A DNA stretch of 61,466 bases. Origin: Gammaproteobacteria bacterium. GTDB lineage: Bacteria > Pseudomonadota > Gammaproteobacteria > Thiohalomonadales > Thiohalomonadaceae. This document shows, piece after piece, positions 48,861-58,559 of this stretch; within the stretch, counting starts at the first letter, position 1; every line of letters begins with the position of its first letter. The DNA is taken from the NCBI GenBank assembly GCA_003252455.1, contig QKED01000085.1, forward strand, positions 1 to 61,466, given 5' to 3'. The position numbers and the translations under genes were made by a program. The notes under the pieces are model-generated. The model had not been told where the DNA came from and did not search any database. It saw only the letters and a program-made list of their open reading frames with translations.

Positions 48861-50717
48861 CTACTTCTCAAGCTGGCTGACGTCGCGCACCGCACCACGA
48901 GCAGCAGATGTGGTCATCGCAGCATAGGCCCGCAGCGCCTGGCTGACGACGCGGGCGCGGGGGGCGGTGGGCTTCCAGGCGTCGCGGCCTTTGGCCTCCA
49001 TCTCGGTGCGGCGGGTGGCCAGCTCTTCATCGCTCAGGGCGACACGGATGGTGCGGCCGGGGATGTCGATCTCGATGGTGTCGCCCTCCTGCACCAGGCC
49101 GATGGCGCCGCCTTCGGCGGCCTCGGGGGAGGCGTGGCCGATGGAGAGGCCGGAGGTGCCGCCGGAGAAGCGCCCGTCGGTGAGCAGGGCGCACGCCTTG
49201 CCGAGCCCCTTGGACTTGAGGTAGCTGGTGGGGTAGAGCATCTCCTGCATGCCGGGGCCGCCCTTGGGGCCTTCGTAGCGGATGATCACCACGTCGCCGG
49301 CGACGATCTGGTCGCCGAGGATTGCCTCGACGGCGGCGTCCTGGCTCTCGAAGATGCGCGCGGGGCCGGAGAACTTGAGGATCGACTCGTCGACACCGGC
49401 GGTCTTCACCACGCAGCCGTCTTCGGCGATGTTGCCGTAGAGCACGGCGAGGCCGCCGTCCTTGGAGTAGGCGTGGGCGGCGTCGCGGATGCAGCCGTTT
49501 TCGCGGTCGAGGTCGAGGCTCTCGTAGCGCTTGTTCTGGCTGAAGGCGACGGTGGTCGGCACGCCGCCGGGGGCGGCGCGGTAGAAGTCGAGGCGCTTCT
49601 TGTCCTGGGTCAGGCGCACGTCCCACAGGGCGATCGCCTCGCCCATGTTCTGTGCGTGCACGGTGGCCACGTCGCGGTTGATGAGACCGGCGCGGTCGAG
49701 TTCGCCGAGGATGCCGATGACGCCACCGGCGCGGTGCACGTCCTCCATGTGGTACTTCTGCGTGGCCGGGGCGACCTTGGCCAGGTTGGGCACCTTGCGC
49801 GAGAGGCGGTCGATGTCGTCCATGTTGAAGTCGACCCCGGCCTCCTGCGCGGCGGCGAGCAGGTGGAGGATGGTGTTGGTGGAGCCGCCCATGGCGATGT
49901 CGAGGCACATGGCGTTCTCGAACGCGGCCTTGGTGGCGATGGCGCGCGGCAGCACGGAGGCGTCGTCGCCCTCGTAGTAGCGCTTGGCCAGGGCCACGGC
50001 CATGCGTCCGGCCTCCTTGAACAGGCGCTCGCGGTCGGCGTGGGTGGCGACCAGCGAGCCGTTGCCGGGCAGGCTGAGGCCGAGCGCCTCGGTGAGGCAG
50101 TTCATCGAGTTGGCGGTGAACATGCCGGAGCAGGAGCCGCAGGTGGGGCAGGCGCTGCGCTCGACGGTGGCGACGTCGGCGTCGGACTCGTTGGGGTTGG
50201 CGGCCATGACCATGGCGTCGACCAGGTCGAGGGCGACAGTCTGCTCGTGGACGACCGCCTTGCCCGCCTCCATCGGCCCGCCGGAGACGAAGACCACGGG
50301 GATGTTCAGGCGCAGGGCGGCGTTGAGCATGCCGGGGGTGATCTTGTCGCAGTTGGAGATGCAGACCAGGGCGTCGGCGGTGTGGGCGTTGCACATGTAC
50401 TCGACGGAGTCGGCGATGATCTCGCGGCTCGGCAGTGAGTAGAGCATGCCGTCGTGGCCCATGGCGATGCCGTCGTCGATGGCGATGGTGTTGAACTCCT
50501 TGGCCACGCCGCCCGCCGCCTCGATCTCGCGCGCCACCAGCTGGCCCAGGTCCTTGAGGTGGACGTGGCCGGGGACGAACTGGGTGAAGGAGTTGGCCAC
50601 GGCGATGATCGGCTTGTTGTTGAAGTCTTCGTCCTGCATGCCGGTGGCGCGCCAGAGGGAGCGGGCACCGGCCATGTTGCGGCCCTGGGTGGAGGTGTGC
50701 GAGCGGTACTTGGGCAT
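48861..50717 (-). CDS. ilvD: Dihydroxy-acid dehydratase
   Basis: Start ATG 50717 gives 618 aa, the normal length. The sequence matches IlvD throughout: [40 protein letters not shown] and [23 protein letters not shown] (Fe-S cluster cysteines), and [19 protein letters not shown] near the end. It removes water from 2,3-dihydroxy acids in valine, isoleucine and pantothenate synthesis in the cytoplasm. Nearby genes for a cupin and an IlvE-like aminotransferase on the same strand fit a partial branched-chain amino acid cluster. Confidence 0.98.
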   Translation of the reverse strand: MPKYRSHTSTQGRNMAGARSLWRATGMQDEDFNNKPIIAVANSFTQFVPGHVHLKDLGQLVAREIEAAGGVAKEFNTIAIDDGIAMGHDGMLYSLPSREIIADSVEYMCNAHTADALVCISNCDKITPGMLNAALRLNIPVVFVSGGPMEAGKAVVHEQTVALDLVDAMVMAANPNESDADVATVERSACPTCGSCSGMFTANSMNCLTEALGLSLPGNGSLVATHADRERLFKEAGRMAVALAKRYYEGDDASVLPRAIATKAAFENAMCLDIAMGGSTNTILHLLAAAQEAGVDFNMDDIDRLSRKVPNLAKVAPATQKYHMEDVHRAGGVIGILGELDRAGLINRDVATVHAQNMGEAIALWDVRLTQDKKRLDFYRAAPGGVPTTVAFSQNKRYESLDLDRENGCIRDAAHAYSKDGGLAVLYGNIAEDGCVVKTAGVDESILKFSGPARIFESQDAAVEAILGDQIVAGDVVIIRYEGPKGGPGMQEMLYPTSYLKSKGLGKACALLTDGRFSGGTSGLSIGHASPEAAEGGAIGLVQEGDTIEIDIPGRTIRVALSDEELATRRTEMEAKGRDAWKPTAPRARVVSQALRAYAAMTTSAARGAVRDVSQLEK

Positions 50718-50807
50718 TGGGTTGTCTCTCTCGGGGATGTTTGTCGATCGGCGCGGTGCGGGTGCTGCGCGCGGCATTTATGGGAGGAGATGGTAACCGA
50801 TTCGCGG

Positions 50808-51293
50808 TTACTCCTCTCCCTCCCAGTAGTCCACGGCGTCGCTGACGCGGCCAAAGTGGACGAAGGTGGGCTCGTCGGGTGAGCCGGGGGCGCGTCCGGC
50901 GGCGCAGCCGAACTTGCCGGAGTCGGGGTACTCGACCACCTCGGGGTGGCGCATGGTGCTGATGGCCAGGTAGCGCATCGGCTCGTTCCCGGTGTTGCGC
51001 ATGGCGTGGGCGTGGCCCACGGGGCAGGCGACTAGGTCACCGGGGTGGAGTGGGTGCAGCTCTTCGTCGAAACGCAGCTCGCCTTGGCCGGTGAGGATGA
51101 TGAACAGCTCCTCGTTGGCGTGGTGCTTGTGGTAGGGCCACGCCTCCTTGCCGGGGGCCAGCTCCACCAGGCGGTAGCCGAGTTGCTCGGCGCCGATCAG
51201 TGGGGCGATGCTGGCGATGCGTGCGGCAAAGCGCTCGCCGTGGCCGTGCTCCTTGAGGCTCAGGCGGTCGAGGTTGATGACGGGGGTGGGCAT
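50808..51293 (-). CDS. Cupin-domain protein
   Basis: ATG 51293 (AGGAG ribosome site) gives 161 aa. A single cupin barrel is clear: WPYHKHHANEELFIILTGQGELRF holds the metal-binding H-x-H-x-E-type first motif, and PVGHAHAMRNTG the second His. It probably binds a metal ion, with unknown substrate (sugar isomerase or dioxygenase families share this fold). It lies between the aminotransferase and ilvD on the same strand, but a link to amino acid synthesis is not shown. Confidence 0.85.
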   Translation of the reverse strand: MPTPVINLDRLSLKEHGHGERFAARIASIAPLIGAEQLGYRLVELAPGKEAWPYHKHHANEELFIILTGQGELRFDEELHPLHPGDLVACPVGHAHAMRNTGNEPMRYLAISTMRHPEVVEYPDSGKFGCAAGRAPGSPDEPTFVHFGRVSDAVDYWEGEE

Positions 51294-51347
51294 CCGGGTC
51301 TCCTGTTGTCTGTTTGGGTGCACTGTTCAGCGGTGGCTAGGAAGAGT

Positions 51348-51610
51348 TCACCACAGAGGACACAGAGAGCACAGAGGGTGAAGGGGATTCTCGCTCCCAC
51401 GCTCCGCGTCACTGCCGTTAAGTTCAGCCTGGCCGGTCGGGCACTGCGCACCATAAAGGAGGCACATCGGTGGTGCAGGCCGAGGCCGCACACGCCAAGG
51501 CGTGTACTCCAAGTGCCTAGCCGTGGGTTCACCTTACCTTCATGGCCATGACGCGGAGCGTGGGAACGAGATGAAGTTCGTCTCTGTGTCCTCTGTGCTC
51601 TCTGTGGTGA
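51348..51610. repeat. Inverted-repeat intergenic element (REP/MITE-like)
   Basis: The left arm (51348-51411) begins tcaccacagaggacacagag and includes cgctcccacgctccgcgtca. The right arm (51549-51610) reads the same blocks in reverse complement (tgacgcggagcgtgggaacg, then ctctgtgctctctgtggtga). The gaggacaca and gagagcaca blocks are swapped in order between the arms. A small hairpin (acacgcc-aa-ggcgtgt, 51489-51504) sits in the centre. There is no reading frame for a transposase inside, so it may be a non-autonomous element. Confidence 0.75.
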
Positions 51611-51617
51611 GCGGATG

Positions 51618-52487
51618 TTATAGGCCGATCTCCGCCTGAATTGCTGCCTCATAGGCCTCGCCCAGACGCCGGTATAGAGGCCCGGGACAGGGGATGGGGC
51701 GCCCATCCAGCTCGCGCACCGGGATCAGCCGCGCCCCACTGCCGGTGAGAAAACACTCGTCGGCGGTGTAGATATCGTAGGTGGTGAGCTGCGCCTCTGC
51801 CGTAGGGATACCGAGCCCTTCGGCCAAAGAGAGGATCAGCCCACGGGTGATGCCGCCGAGCGCCCCCTCGGAGGTGGGTGGGGTGAGCAGCTGCCCGTCG
51901 CGCACCACGAAGAGGTTCTCCGCCGAGCACTCGGCCACGCGACCCGCCTCGTTGAGCAGCAGCGCCTCGTCGGCCCCGGCCACCTCGGCCTCCATGCGCG
52001 CGAGGATCGAGTGGAGGTAGTTGAGGCTCTTGATGCGTGGGTCGAGGCCGGTGATGGTCGGGCGCCGCGTGGCGGCGGTGATCAGGCGCACCCCCTGGTT
52101 GCGCTTCTCGTCGCTCACCAGCGCCAGGCGGTCGGCGATGAGGATCACGCTCGGGCGTGCGCAGTTGGCCGGGTTGAGCCCCAGGTTGCCGACGCCACGG
52201 GTGACGATGATGCGCAGGTAGCCGCTCTCTTCGGGGAAGTCGGCACAGAGGCCGGTTACCGCCGCACGCAGCTCATCGTCGGAGTAGGGCAGCGCGATAC
52301 GCAGCGCCGCCGCCGAGCGGTGCAGGCGCGCCAGGTGGGCATCGAGGCGGAACGGGCGGCGGCGGTAGAAGCGCAGGCCCTCGAAGATGCCGTCGCCGTA
52401 GAGCAGGCCGTGGTCGTAGACCGAGATGCGGGCGTCTTGGGCGGGCAGGCGCTGGCCGTCGATCCAGCAGAGGCCGGTGGGGGTCAT
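51618..52487 (-). CDS. Class IV aminotransferase, branched-chain type
   Basis: ATG 52487 (GAGAGA ribosome site) is preferred over the longer frame to 52787; the product is 289 aa. The PLP fold-type IV pattern is present: ISVYDHGLLYGDGIFEGLRFY, the PLP lysine in LDPRIKSLNYLHSILARMEA, then DEALLLNEAGRVAECSAENLFVV and ALGGITRGLILSLAE. It should interconvert branched-chain amino acids and their 2-oxo acids (IlvE). D-amino-acid transaminase is a related alternative that sequence alone does not exclude. The ilvD gene nearby supports IlvE. Confidence 0.88.
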   Translation of the reverse strand: MTPTGLCWIDGQRLPAQDARISVYDHGLLYGDGIFEGLRFYRRRPFRLDAHLARLHRSAAALRIALPYSDDELRAAVTGLCADFPEESGYLRIIVTRGVGNLGLNPANCARPSVILIADRLALVSDEKRNQGVRLITAATRRPTITGLDPRIKSLNYLHSILARMEAEVAGADEALLLNEAGRVAECSAENLFVVRDGQLLTPPTSEGALGGITRGLILSLAEGLGIPTAEAQLTTYDIYTADECFLTGSGARLIPVRELDGRPIPCPGPLYRRLGEAYEAAIQAEIGL

Positions 52488-52677
52488 GGCGGGTCTCTCG
52501 TTTGGTGGGTGTGGGGCGTAGAGTAGGCGGCTCTGAGTGTGCGGTACAGATTCAGAAATATGAAATTTAATGCGGTACAGATTCCGGCCCAGGGCCGCCG
52601 CCCACTGTGCGCCTCCCGCTATCGGACAATTTTGCGTATCTTTGCCAGATGTCAGCGAGTTACCAGACGAGAGCAGT

Positions 52678-53394
52678 ATGAGCGAGCAGCAGAGCGCGGC
52701 GCAGCCGACCCCCGCCACAAACGATCTCCCGGTGCCGGTCACGGCCAACCCCCAAGGCGGAGGTTCCGAGGGCTGGATGCGCCGCATGCTGGTCGGCCTG
52801 GCGTTGTTCTTCTTCCTCGCCAGCCTGGTGCAGCTCTACTACCTGCACGCGCGCATCGCCGAGCCGCCGGGGGCGGACCTCAGTGTCACCCTCGACGGGG
52901 CCATGGGTCGGCAGTTGGCGGGGCCGGGGATGAACCCACTCACGCTTTATGCGGCGCTGGAGGCGCAGGCGCTCAACCGCCGCTACCATCAGGGCAACGT
53001 GCTGCTGATGTCGCGCATCTGGGTGAGCTATCTGAGCTTCGTCACGGGGATGATCCTCTGCCTGGTCGGCGCCTCCTTCATCCTCGGGCGCATCCGCGAG
53101 TCCGCCTCGACCGTGGGCGCGGAGAGCAATCTGGTGAAGCTCTCGGTGAGTAGCTCCTCGCCCGGCATCATCCTCGCCTGCCTCGGCACCGTGCTGATCA
53201 TCAGCTCGATCCTCACCAACCACCGCATCGAGATCCAGGACAGCGCCATCTATCTGGGACGCTACGCCGCCGCACCGGGTGAGGCCGCCCCGGCCTTCAT
53301 GCCGCCGAGCATCGAGTCCCCCGTCGTGAGCGACTTCGACTGCGCGCTCGATCCCAATGGGCCTCAGTGCGGTGATAGGTCGCAGAAGAAATGA
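52678..53394 (+). CDS. Three-helix membrane protein, hypothetical
   Basis: ATG 52678 gives 238 aa; upstream frame sequence lacks coding character. Three hydrophobic helices are seen: LVGLALFFFLASLVQLYYL, YLSFVTGMILCLVGASFILGRI and PGIILACLGTVLIISSILTNH. The N-terminal 35 residues are Pro/Ala-rich, and the mature loop between helices 1 and 2 is probably periplasmic. No family recognised. Its stop overlaps the next start by 4 bp, so the two are translationally coupled. Confidence 0.75.
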   Translation: MSEQQSAAQPTPATNDLPVPVTANPQGGGSEGWMRRMLVGLALFFFLASLVQLYYLHARIAEPPGADLSVTLDGAMGRQLAGPGMNPLTLYAALEAQALNRRYHQGNVLLMSRIWVSYLSFVTGMILCLVGASFILGRIRESASTVGAESNLVKLSVSSSSPGIILACLGTVLIISSILTNHRIEIQDSAIYLGRYAAAPGEAAPAFMPPSIESPVVSDFDCALDPNGPQCGDRSQKK

Positions 53395-53690
53395 TTAAGA
53401 AAATCTCCATCGAAGACCCTATTGAAAGTCATGCAAAAATGGCAATAGAGGTTGTCGTTGAGTTGAATGATGGTTCGAAGCGATGGTGTTTCTTTTTCAC
53501 CCCGGTGGGGCTTAGTAATTGCGGTGACTTCGTTGAAGGCACACAGGTTCGGCTGCATCATGGTGCTCAACATATGTTTGTTGTATCTGATATATCAGAG
53601 GGAATAATAGAAACAACACTCAGTCAAATCGAAAAACAGGGAGAGTTAGAACAATACACCCTACCTCTGCCTAATCCTCATTCAACATAA
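53391..53690 (+). CDS. Small AT-rich hypothetical protein
   Basis: The 99-aa product (MIKKISIEDPIESHAKMAIEVVVE) is a mixed alpha/beta cytoplasmic-type protein with no signal or membrane segment. It is far AT-richer than its neighbours and uses different codons, which suggests transfer. Its start overlaps the previous stop (ATGA). It may be an immunity or partner protein for the peptidase gene downstream, which is a guess. Confidence 0.72.
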   Translation: MIKKISIEDPIESHAKMAIEVVVELNDGSKRWCFFFTPVGLSNCGDFVEGTQVRLHHGAQHMFVVSDISEGIIETTLSQIEKQGELEQYTLPLPNPHST

Positions 53691-53761
53691 TACGGCGTTT
53701 CTACCTGTATCAGACTACGACGTAGCCTTCCTCGGCTTGAGCTAAACAGTAAGGTGGAGAA

Positions 53762-55453
53762 ATGCCAATGACGCGGCGCATCTGGGCGCTCATCCTGTTA
53801 CTTCTTGCACCGTTGCAGCTCCCTGCCATGGACCAGCAAATGAGCCTCGACCAGTTGCGCCAGCGCTACGAAGATGGCGCCTGCAAGCACAACCGCGATC
53901 ACATGGTCGAGGCGTTGCGCAGCTACCGTCGTGAGTTGTGGCGCGAGGGTCGGCGCAGTCTGCAAGCGGACTACATGCTCGCCTCCTGCCTCTGCCCCGC
54001 GCCTGGGGCCGACGCCCTGGCCAAACTGCCGACCCGCTATCGTGGCCTGAGCAGCGACGAGAGCGAGGCGATCCAGCACGCCGCGCGCGACTGCCAGGGC
54101 GGCACCCTGGCGCGCTACCTGCCCCCGGGCAGTGGCGTCGCCTTCGTCGGCGGCAAGGGGTCGGAGAGCGAGGAGGTGGTTAAGTTCGACCACTCACAGA
54201 TGTCCCCCGAGGCGGTGCGCCGCTTCGACCAGCGCCTCTTTCCCAAGGGCCAGCGCGACGCCGCCGTGAAGGGGCTGCGTGCACGTGGGTTCCGCCAGCT
54301 CTACGCCGGGGAGAACTTCATCGTCGTCGGCCAGTACGAGCAAACAGAGCTGCGCGAGATCGAGCAGCTGATGGAGCAGGTACTCAAAGCCTTGGCCAAG
54401 CAGTTCGCGTTTCAGGCACCACGCACCCTGATCACCGTCTACCTGCTGCCGAGTCGCGACGTGCTCAAGCGCCACGCCCGCGAGGTGCATGACCTCTCCA
54501 TCTCCAGCGGCACCTGGGCCTACACCTTCCCGCTCGACGCCAGCATCAGCGTCTGGCGCGACGGTGGACGCGGTACCGTCGGCCACGAGGTGATGCACGC
54601 CCTGCTGGAGCAGAACCTGCCCTACGCCCCCGCCTGGCTCAACGAGGGCAGCGCCGCGTTGTTCGAGGAGTTCCGCCTACTCGACGGGCCGCGCATCGAG
54701 GGCACCTTCCGCCGCGACCACTGGCGCATCCCCTATCTCAAGCCGGAGCAGATCCCGCCGCTCAGCGAGCTGGTGGCGATGAGCTGGGGCGAGCTGGACA
54801 ACCCCTATCAATTCCAGGTCAACCACGCCACCGCCAAGCTGCTGGCGCTCTATCTCCAGGAGCGTGGCCAGCTCGATGACCTGCTTGGTGCCTACCAGGG
54901 GCGCGACCTGTTCGAGCTCGGCGATGATGCAGGCGTGCTCGCGCGCGCCAGCGGCATCACGCTCGGCGAACTCGACCGCCGCTTTCGTGACTGGCTCGCG
55001 GGCAAGCTGGGGTGGAGTGAGGCGCAGCGCTCCGCGCGTCCCAGCCACGGGGGGCGTGACGACCCGTCGGTGATGCAGCAAACGCGCAGCGGCGCCGTGC
55101 AGCAGATCCGCCAGACGGCGAGTGAACGAGTCTCACAACCGCGCCTCAGCGACCGTGAGGTGCTCGACCAGCTCAGCCTCACCAACAGCGCCCGCTTCGT
55201 CGGCCAGCGCTCTGGGCGCGACTGGTACGAGTGGACCGCCTATATCGACGGGCCCGAGGCGGCCCAGGGGCGGATCCAGAGCGTGCGCTATCACCTCCAC
55301 GCCTCCTTCTCGCCCGCCGAGCGCCTCGGCGACCCCAAGCGCCCTGGTCACCCCATCAGCACCAGCGGTTGGGGTGTCTTTACCCTGCGTGCGGTGGTTA
55401 CGCTGCAGGGTGGCGAGCACCGAGAGTATGCACACAAGTTGCGTTTTCGCTGA
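53762..55453 (+). CDS. HExxH metallopeptidase with C-terminal prokaryotic YEATS-like domain
   Basis: The 563-aa product has a signal peptide (MPMTRRIWALILLLLAPLQLPA). A gluzincin-type peptidase domain carries the zinc motif HEVMH (275-279) and a downstream Glu near 295 in WLNEGSAALFEE; this matches DUF1570-like peptidases. Residues about 460-563 form a YEATS-like beta domain (YEWTAYIDGPEAAQGRIQSV, HLHASFSP, STSGWGVFTLRAVV). Prokaryotic YEATS domains are often fused to sensors or effectors and are poorly known. An exported peptidase with a YEATS domain could recognise an acylated or otherwise modified protein at the cell surface; this is speculative. Confidence 0.8.
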   Translation: MPMTRRIWALILLLLAPLQLPAMDQQMSLDQLRQRYEDGACKHNRDHMVEALRSYRRELWREGRRSLQADYMLASCLCPAPGADALAKLPTRYRGLSSDESEAIQHAARDCQGGTLARYLPPGSGVAFVGGKGSESEEVVKFDHSQMSPEAVRRFDQRLFPKGQRDAAVKGLRARGFRQLYAGENFIVVGQYEQTELREIEQLMEQVLKALAKQFAFQAPRTLITVYLLPSRDVLKRHAREVHDLSISSGTWAYTFPLDASISVWRDGGRGTVGHEVMHALLEQNLPYAPAWLNEGSAALFEEFRLLDGPRIEGTFRRDHWRIPYLKPEQIPPLSELVAMSWGELDNPYQFQVNHATAKLLALYLQERGQLDDLLGAYQGRDLFELGDDAGVLARASGITLGELDRRFRDWLAGKLGWSEAQRSARPSHGGRDDPSVMQQTRSGAVQQIRQTASERVSQPRLSDREVLDQLSLTNSARFVGQRSGRDWYEWTAYIDGPEAAQGRIQSVRYHLHASFSPAERLGDPKRPGHPISTSGWGVFTLRAVVTLQGGEHREYAHKLRFR

Positions 55454-55617
55454 CGTAGGGCGCAGCCCTGCCCTTCCAAACGGGGGCGAAGGGCGGGCAC
55501 CCCGCGTCCATGCGGCCTGTTGTCTACCCTCTAACAGGGCCCGCGTGCGACTAGAGGGTGAAATCACCCCGAACAGCCCGCATAATCCGACCCACGCAAG
55601 CACAGGAGCCGAGTGAT

Positions 55618-56370
55618 ATGACCCCCGCCGACCCCGACCTCGAAGTGCGCGACGAGGGTAGCTACCGCGCCGCCCTCAACACCCTGGGCGAGGCGCGTCT
55701 CCCCGCCCGCCTGCTGTCGCGTCTGATGAACTCCCTGGAGGGCTACCGTGCCGCGCGTAAGCTCGGCTGGTCGCGCCCCTGGAACAAGTACGGTGTCACC
55801 ACCTTCCTCGCCCTGCGCCTCGACCCCGCCGGGGTCGATCGCGTCTGGCTCGACCCCCTACTCGATGGGCTGGTCTCCCCCAGGGTAGACGGTGAGGCGG
55901 CGCGCTTCTGCACCGACCTGCGCGCCGACCCCCTGCTCATGGGCTTCCTCTTTTTGCAGGAGAACGAGGTCGACGGTATGCCCTGCGAGGGCATCACCCT
56001 GAGCCTCGGGCGCAAGGTGCAGCGGCGCTACCGCGACCGCCTCGACCTGCGCTTCGACCTGCCACGCAACGCCCTCGAAGAGGCCACGGCCCTGCGCTGC
56101 ACCCTCTACGTCGACCCCTGGCGCGATGACGTTACCCCACCACTATTGGAGCGACGCCTCGACCCCGCCCCCGGCCTGGCCGAGGCGTTCGACCGCCTCA
56201 GCGCCCTCGGCTGGCAGTGGCATAGCGACACCAGCCGCATCTGGGACCACTGGACCTCGCGCTACATCGACTACTTCGGCCCGCGCCGCCAGCTGCACAG
56301 CCCCTCGCACCTGCCCATGAGTGGCGGCGAGCGCCTGCCCAGCCTGCAGGGGACACGGGGCGCCGCGTGA
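55618..56370 (+). CDS. Hypothetical protein, cytoplasmic
   Basis: ATG 55618 has a CAGGAG site upstream; the product is 250 aa. It has no signal peptide or membrane segment and no motif I recognise. Notable stretches are GWSRPWNKYGVTTFLALRLDP and GWQWHSDTSRIWDHWTSRYIDYFG, rich in Trp and Arg. Its stop lies 2 bp into the next gene's start, and a UbiB-like kinase follows, so the three may form one operon. Confidence 0.75.
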   Translation: MTPADPDLEVRDEGSYRAALNTLGEARLPARLLSRLMNSLEGYRAARKLGWSRPWNKYGVTTFLALRLDPAGVDRVWLDPLLDGLVSPRVDGEAARFCTDLRADPLLMGFLFLQENEVDGMPCEGITLSLGRKVQRRYRDRLDLRFDLPRNALEEATALRCTLYVDPWRDDVTPPLLERRLDPAPGLAEAFDRLSALGWQWHSDTSRIWDHWTSRYIDYFGPRRQLHSPSHLPMSGGERLPSLQGTRGAA

Positions 56371-56996
56371 TCTTTCCCTCCGCCCTGTGCCACCCCCACC
56401 CCGACCCCGAGGCCCTCGCCCGCTGTCTGGAGGGGCTCGGCTTTCGCCGCACACAATCCGCCAGCCCTGGTCTACTGCTGGAGAACGGCAGCCTCGCGCT
56501 ACGCCTGACCCAGGGCCAGGCAGAGCGCCCGCTGCGGCTGGAGGCGCAGGTGCGCGACCTGTCTAGCGAGGCGCAGGCCCTCGGCGCGCCCTGGCAGGCC
56601 GAGTCGGAGGAGCGCCTCGACCCCCACTGGGCACGCCAACGTCTGCACCACCCGCTCGGCCTCACCCTCACCCTGCTACGCGAATACAGCGAAGACGAAC
56701 TCGACCTGCTGCCGCCACTGCCGACCCACCTCGACTGGCAACCCGAGGCGGTCGCGGCACTGCAACAGGTGCTGCGCCAGGTGCCACTCGACTTCCGCGA
56801 CGCCGCCCGCCGCCGCGCCACCGAGCGCGCCGAGTACCTCTGCGTGGTCGATGGCGGCCTTGCCCCCGAGCCGCACCACGCCCTGCAGGGACTGGTCGAC
56901 GTCACCCCCGCCTTCCAGCACCCGCTGCTGGCCGACGCCATCCGCGCCCTCGGCTACGCGCCAGAGCCGCTCTTCGCCGCGCGCCAACCGGCCTAA
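56367..56996 (+). CDS. Hypothetical protein with a possible PCP-reductase-like segment
   Basis: The start is GTG 56367 (GCGTGATC), overlapping the previous stop; the product is 209 aa. The first 120 residues have no recognised motif. Residues about 124-160 (HLDWQPEAVAALQQVLRQVP with DFRDAARRRATERAEY) resemble the short PCP-reductase helix pair found in several proteobacterial proteins of unknown role. The match is weak and made by eye. Confidence 0.65.
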   Translation: MIFPSALCHPHPDPEALARCLEGLGFRRTQSASPGLLLENGSLALRLTQGQAERPLRLEAQVRDLSSEAQALGAPWQAESEERLDPHWARQRLHHPLGLTLTLLREYSEDELDLLPPLPTHLDWQPEAVAALQQVLRQVPLDFRDAARRRATERAEYLCVVDGGLAPEPHHALQGLVDVTPAFQHPLLADAIRALGYAPEPLFAARQPA

Positions 56997-57013
56997 GCCG
57001 AGTCCTGCTAAGC

Positions 57014-58552
57014 ATGTTCGCCCGCCTGCGCCGTCTCCCGCACCTGCTGCGCCTCGCCTGGGGCGTGCGCCGCCTACGCCGTGCCGCCCAAGGCCCGGAG
57101 AAGGCCCTCGCCCAGGCCGCCCTGGCGCGCGCCCTCGGTGGTGGGCGCGGCATGGCGATGAAGATCGGCCAGGTCTACGCCGACCGCAGCGGCGCCAGCG
57201 CGCTGGACGAGCTGCTCCACGGCATCGAGCCCCTGCCGCTCACCACCCTACTGCCGCTCATCGAACAGGCCCTCGACGCCCCGCCCGAACGCCACTTCGC
57301 CCAGATCGAACCGCACGGCATCGCCGCCTCCCTCGGCCAAGTCCACCGCGCCACCCTGCACAACGGCAGCGCCGTGGCGATCAAGGTGCGCTACCCCGAC
57401 ATCCAGGCGATCCTCGACGGCGAGCTGGCCCTCGCCGGGCTCATCCCCGGCGTCGGCCCCGCCAAGCGTTGGGGCTTCGACCTGGAGGGCTACCGCCAGA
57501 GCCTGCGCGACAACTTCGAGCGTGAGTTGGACTATCTGAGCGAGGCGCGCCGCCAGCAGTGGCTGCGTGAACAGCTGTGCGTCCCCGGTTTGGTGATCCC
57601 CGAGGTGCTCCTGCCACTCTGTCGCGACGGCCTCTTGGTGCAGCGCTGGGAGGCGGGCGAACCGCTGCGCAGTGCCGAGAGCTGGCCCCTGGGCGAGCGC
57701 CTGCAAGTCGCCCGCACCCTGCTGCAGACCCTGTTCCAGTCGCTCTTCACCCTTGGCGAACTGCACGGCGACCCCCACGCCGGAAACCTGCGCGTGCGCC
57801 GGGGCGCGGCGGGTGTCGAGACCCTGCTCTACGATTTCGGCTGCACCCTGAGCCTTGCGCGCGAACGCCGCCTCGGCCTGCTGCGACTCATCCTCGCCCT
57901 GCGCGGCGAGGCCGAACCCATCGAGCCGCTGCAAGGGCTCATCGCCATCGGCTTCGATGTCGAAAAGCTGGCCCACGTCGCCGCCGAGATGCCCGCCCTC
58001 ATGCGCCTACTGCTACGCCCCTTCCTGCTCAACGCCCCCTTCGACCCTGCGGGTTGGGGCCTCAGTGCGGCGTTCGAGGCGCAGCTCGGCGTGCGTCGCT
58101 GGTGGTTTCGCTCCGCAGGCCCGGCGGACGTAGTGCTGCTGCTGCGCATCTTTCAGGGGCTGTTCAACCACCTGGAGAGGCTCGATGCCAAGCTCCCCTG
58201 GTGGCCGCTGCTGGTGCAGGCCGTGGGCGAAGAGACCCTCGCCGAGGCGCGGGCGCTGGTGCTGCCGACACTCCCCGACGGGCTGAGCCTCAGCCCCACT
58301 CAGCCCGCCGCCACCCGCCTGCGCGTCCAGCTCTACGAAGGGGAGAGACTCAAGGTCGACCTGGAACTCCCCGCCGACGCCACCGCCGAGCTGGAGTCGC
58401 TCATCCCTGAAGAGACCCTGGCGCAGATCAACGCCCAACAACCCGGCGTGGTCGCCGAGGCGTGCGCCCGCGCCCAGGCCAGTGGTCTGGTGGCGCAAGG
58501 GCTGTTCGCGTGGGAGGAGGGGGCTCGGCAGGTGCGGGTCTGGTTGGAGTGA
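57014..58552 (+). CDS. UbiB/ADCK-family atypical kinase
   Basis: The 512-aa protein has the family's N-terminal KxGQ motif (MKIGQV, 50-53), the Ala-rich loop AASLGQVHRATL, the lysine in VAIKVRYPD, and LHGDPHAGNLRV in the catalytic loop. LLYDFGCTL provides the metal-binding DFG. UbiB-family members bind ATP with the Ala-rich loop and support ubiquinone and lipid metabolism, often near a membrane. This one is shorter at the N-terminus than UbiB proper and lacks the usual C-terminal membrane anchor, so it may be a paralogue with a different client lipid. Confidence 0.88.
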   Translation: MFARLRRLPHLLRLAWGVRRLRRAAQGPEKALAQAALARALGGGRGMAMKIGQVYADRSGASALDELLHGIEPLPLTTLLPLIEQALDAPPERHFAQIEPHGIAASLGQVHRATLHNGSAVAIKVRYPDIQAILDGELALAGLIPGVGPAKRWGFDLEGYRQSLRDNFERELDYLSEARRQQWLREQLCVPGLVIPEVLLPLCRDGLLVQRWEAGEPLRSAESWPLGERLQVARTLLQTLFQSLFTLGELHGDPHAGNLRVRRGAAGVETLLYDFGCTLSLARERRLGLLRLILALRGEAEPIEPLQGLIAIGFDVEKLAHVAAEMPALMRLLLRPFLLNAPFDPAGWGLSAAFEAQLGVRRWWFRSAGPADVVLLLRIFQGLFNHLERLDAKLPWWPLLVQAVGEETLAEARALVLPTLPDGLSLSPTQPAATRLRVQLYEGERLKVDLELPADATAELESLIPEETLAQINAQQPGVVAEACARAQASGLVAQGLFAWEEGARQVRVWLE

Positions 58553-58559
58553 GGTGCGC

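Noticed and set aside
48825-50438. 537-codon frame antisense to ilvD
   Set aside because: ilvD is unmistakable along its full length; the antisense product is low-complexity Gly/Val/Ala.
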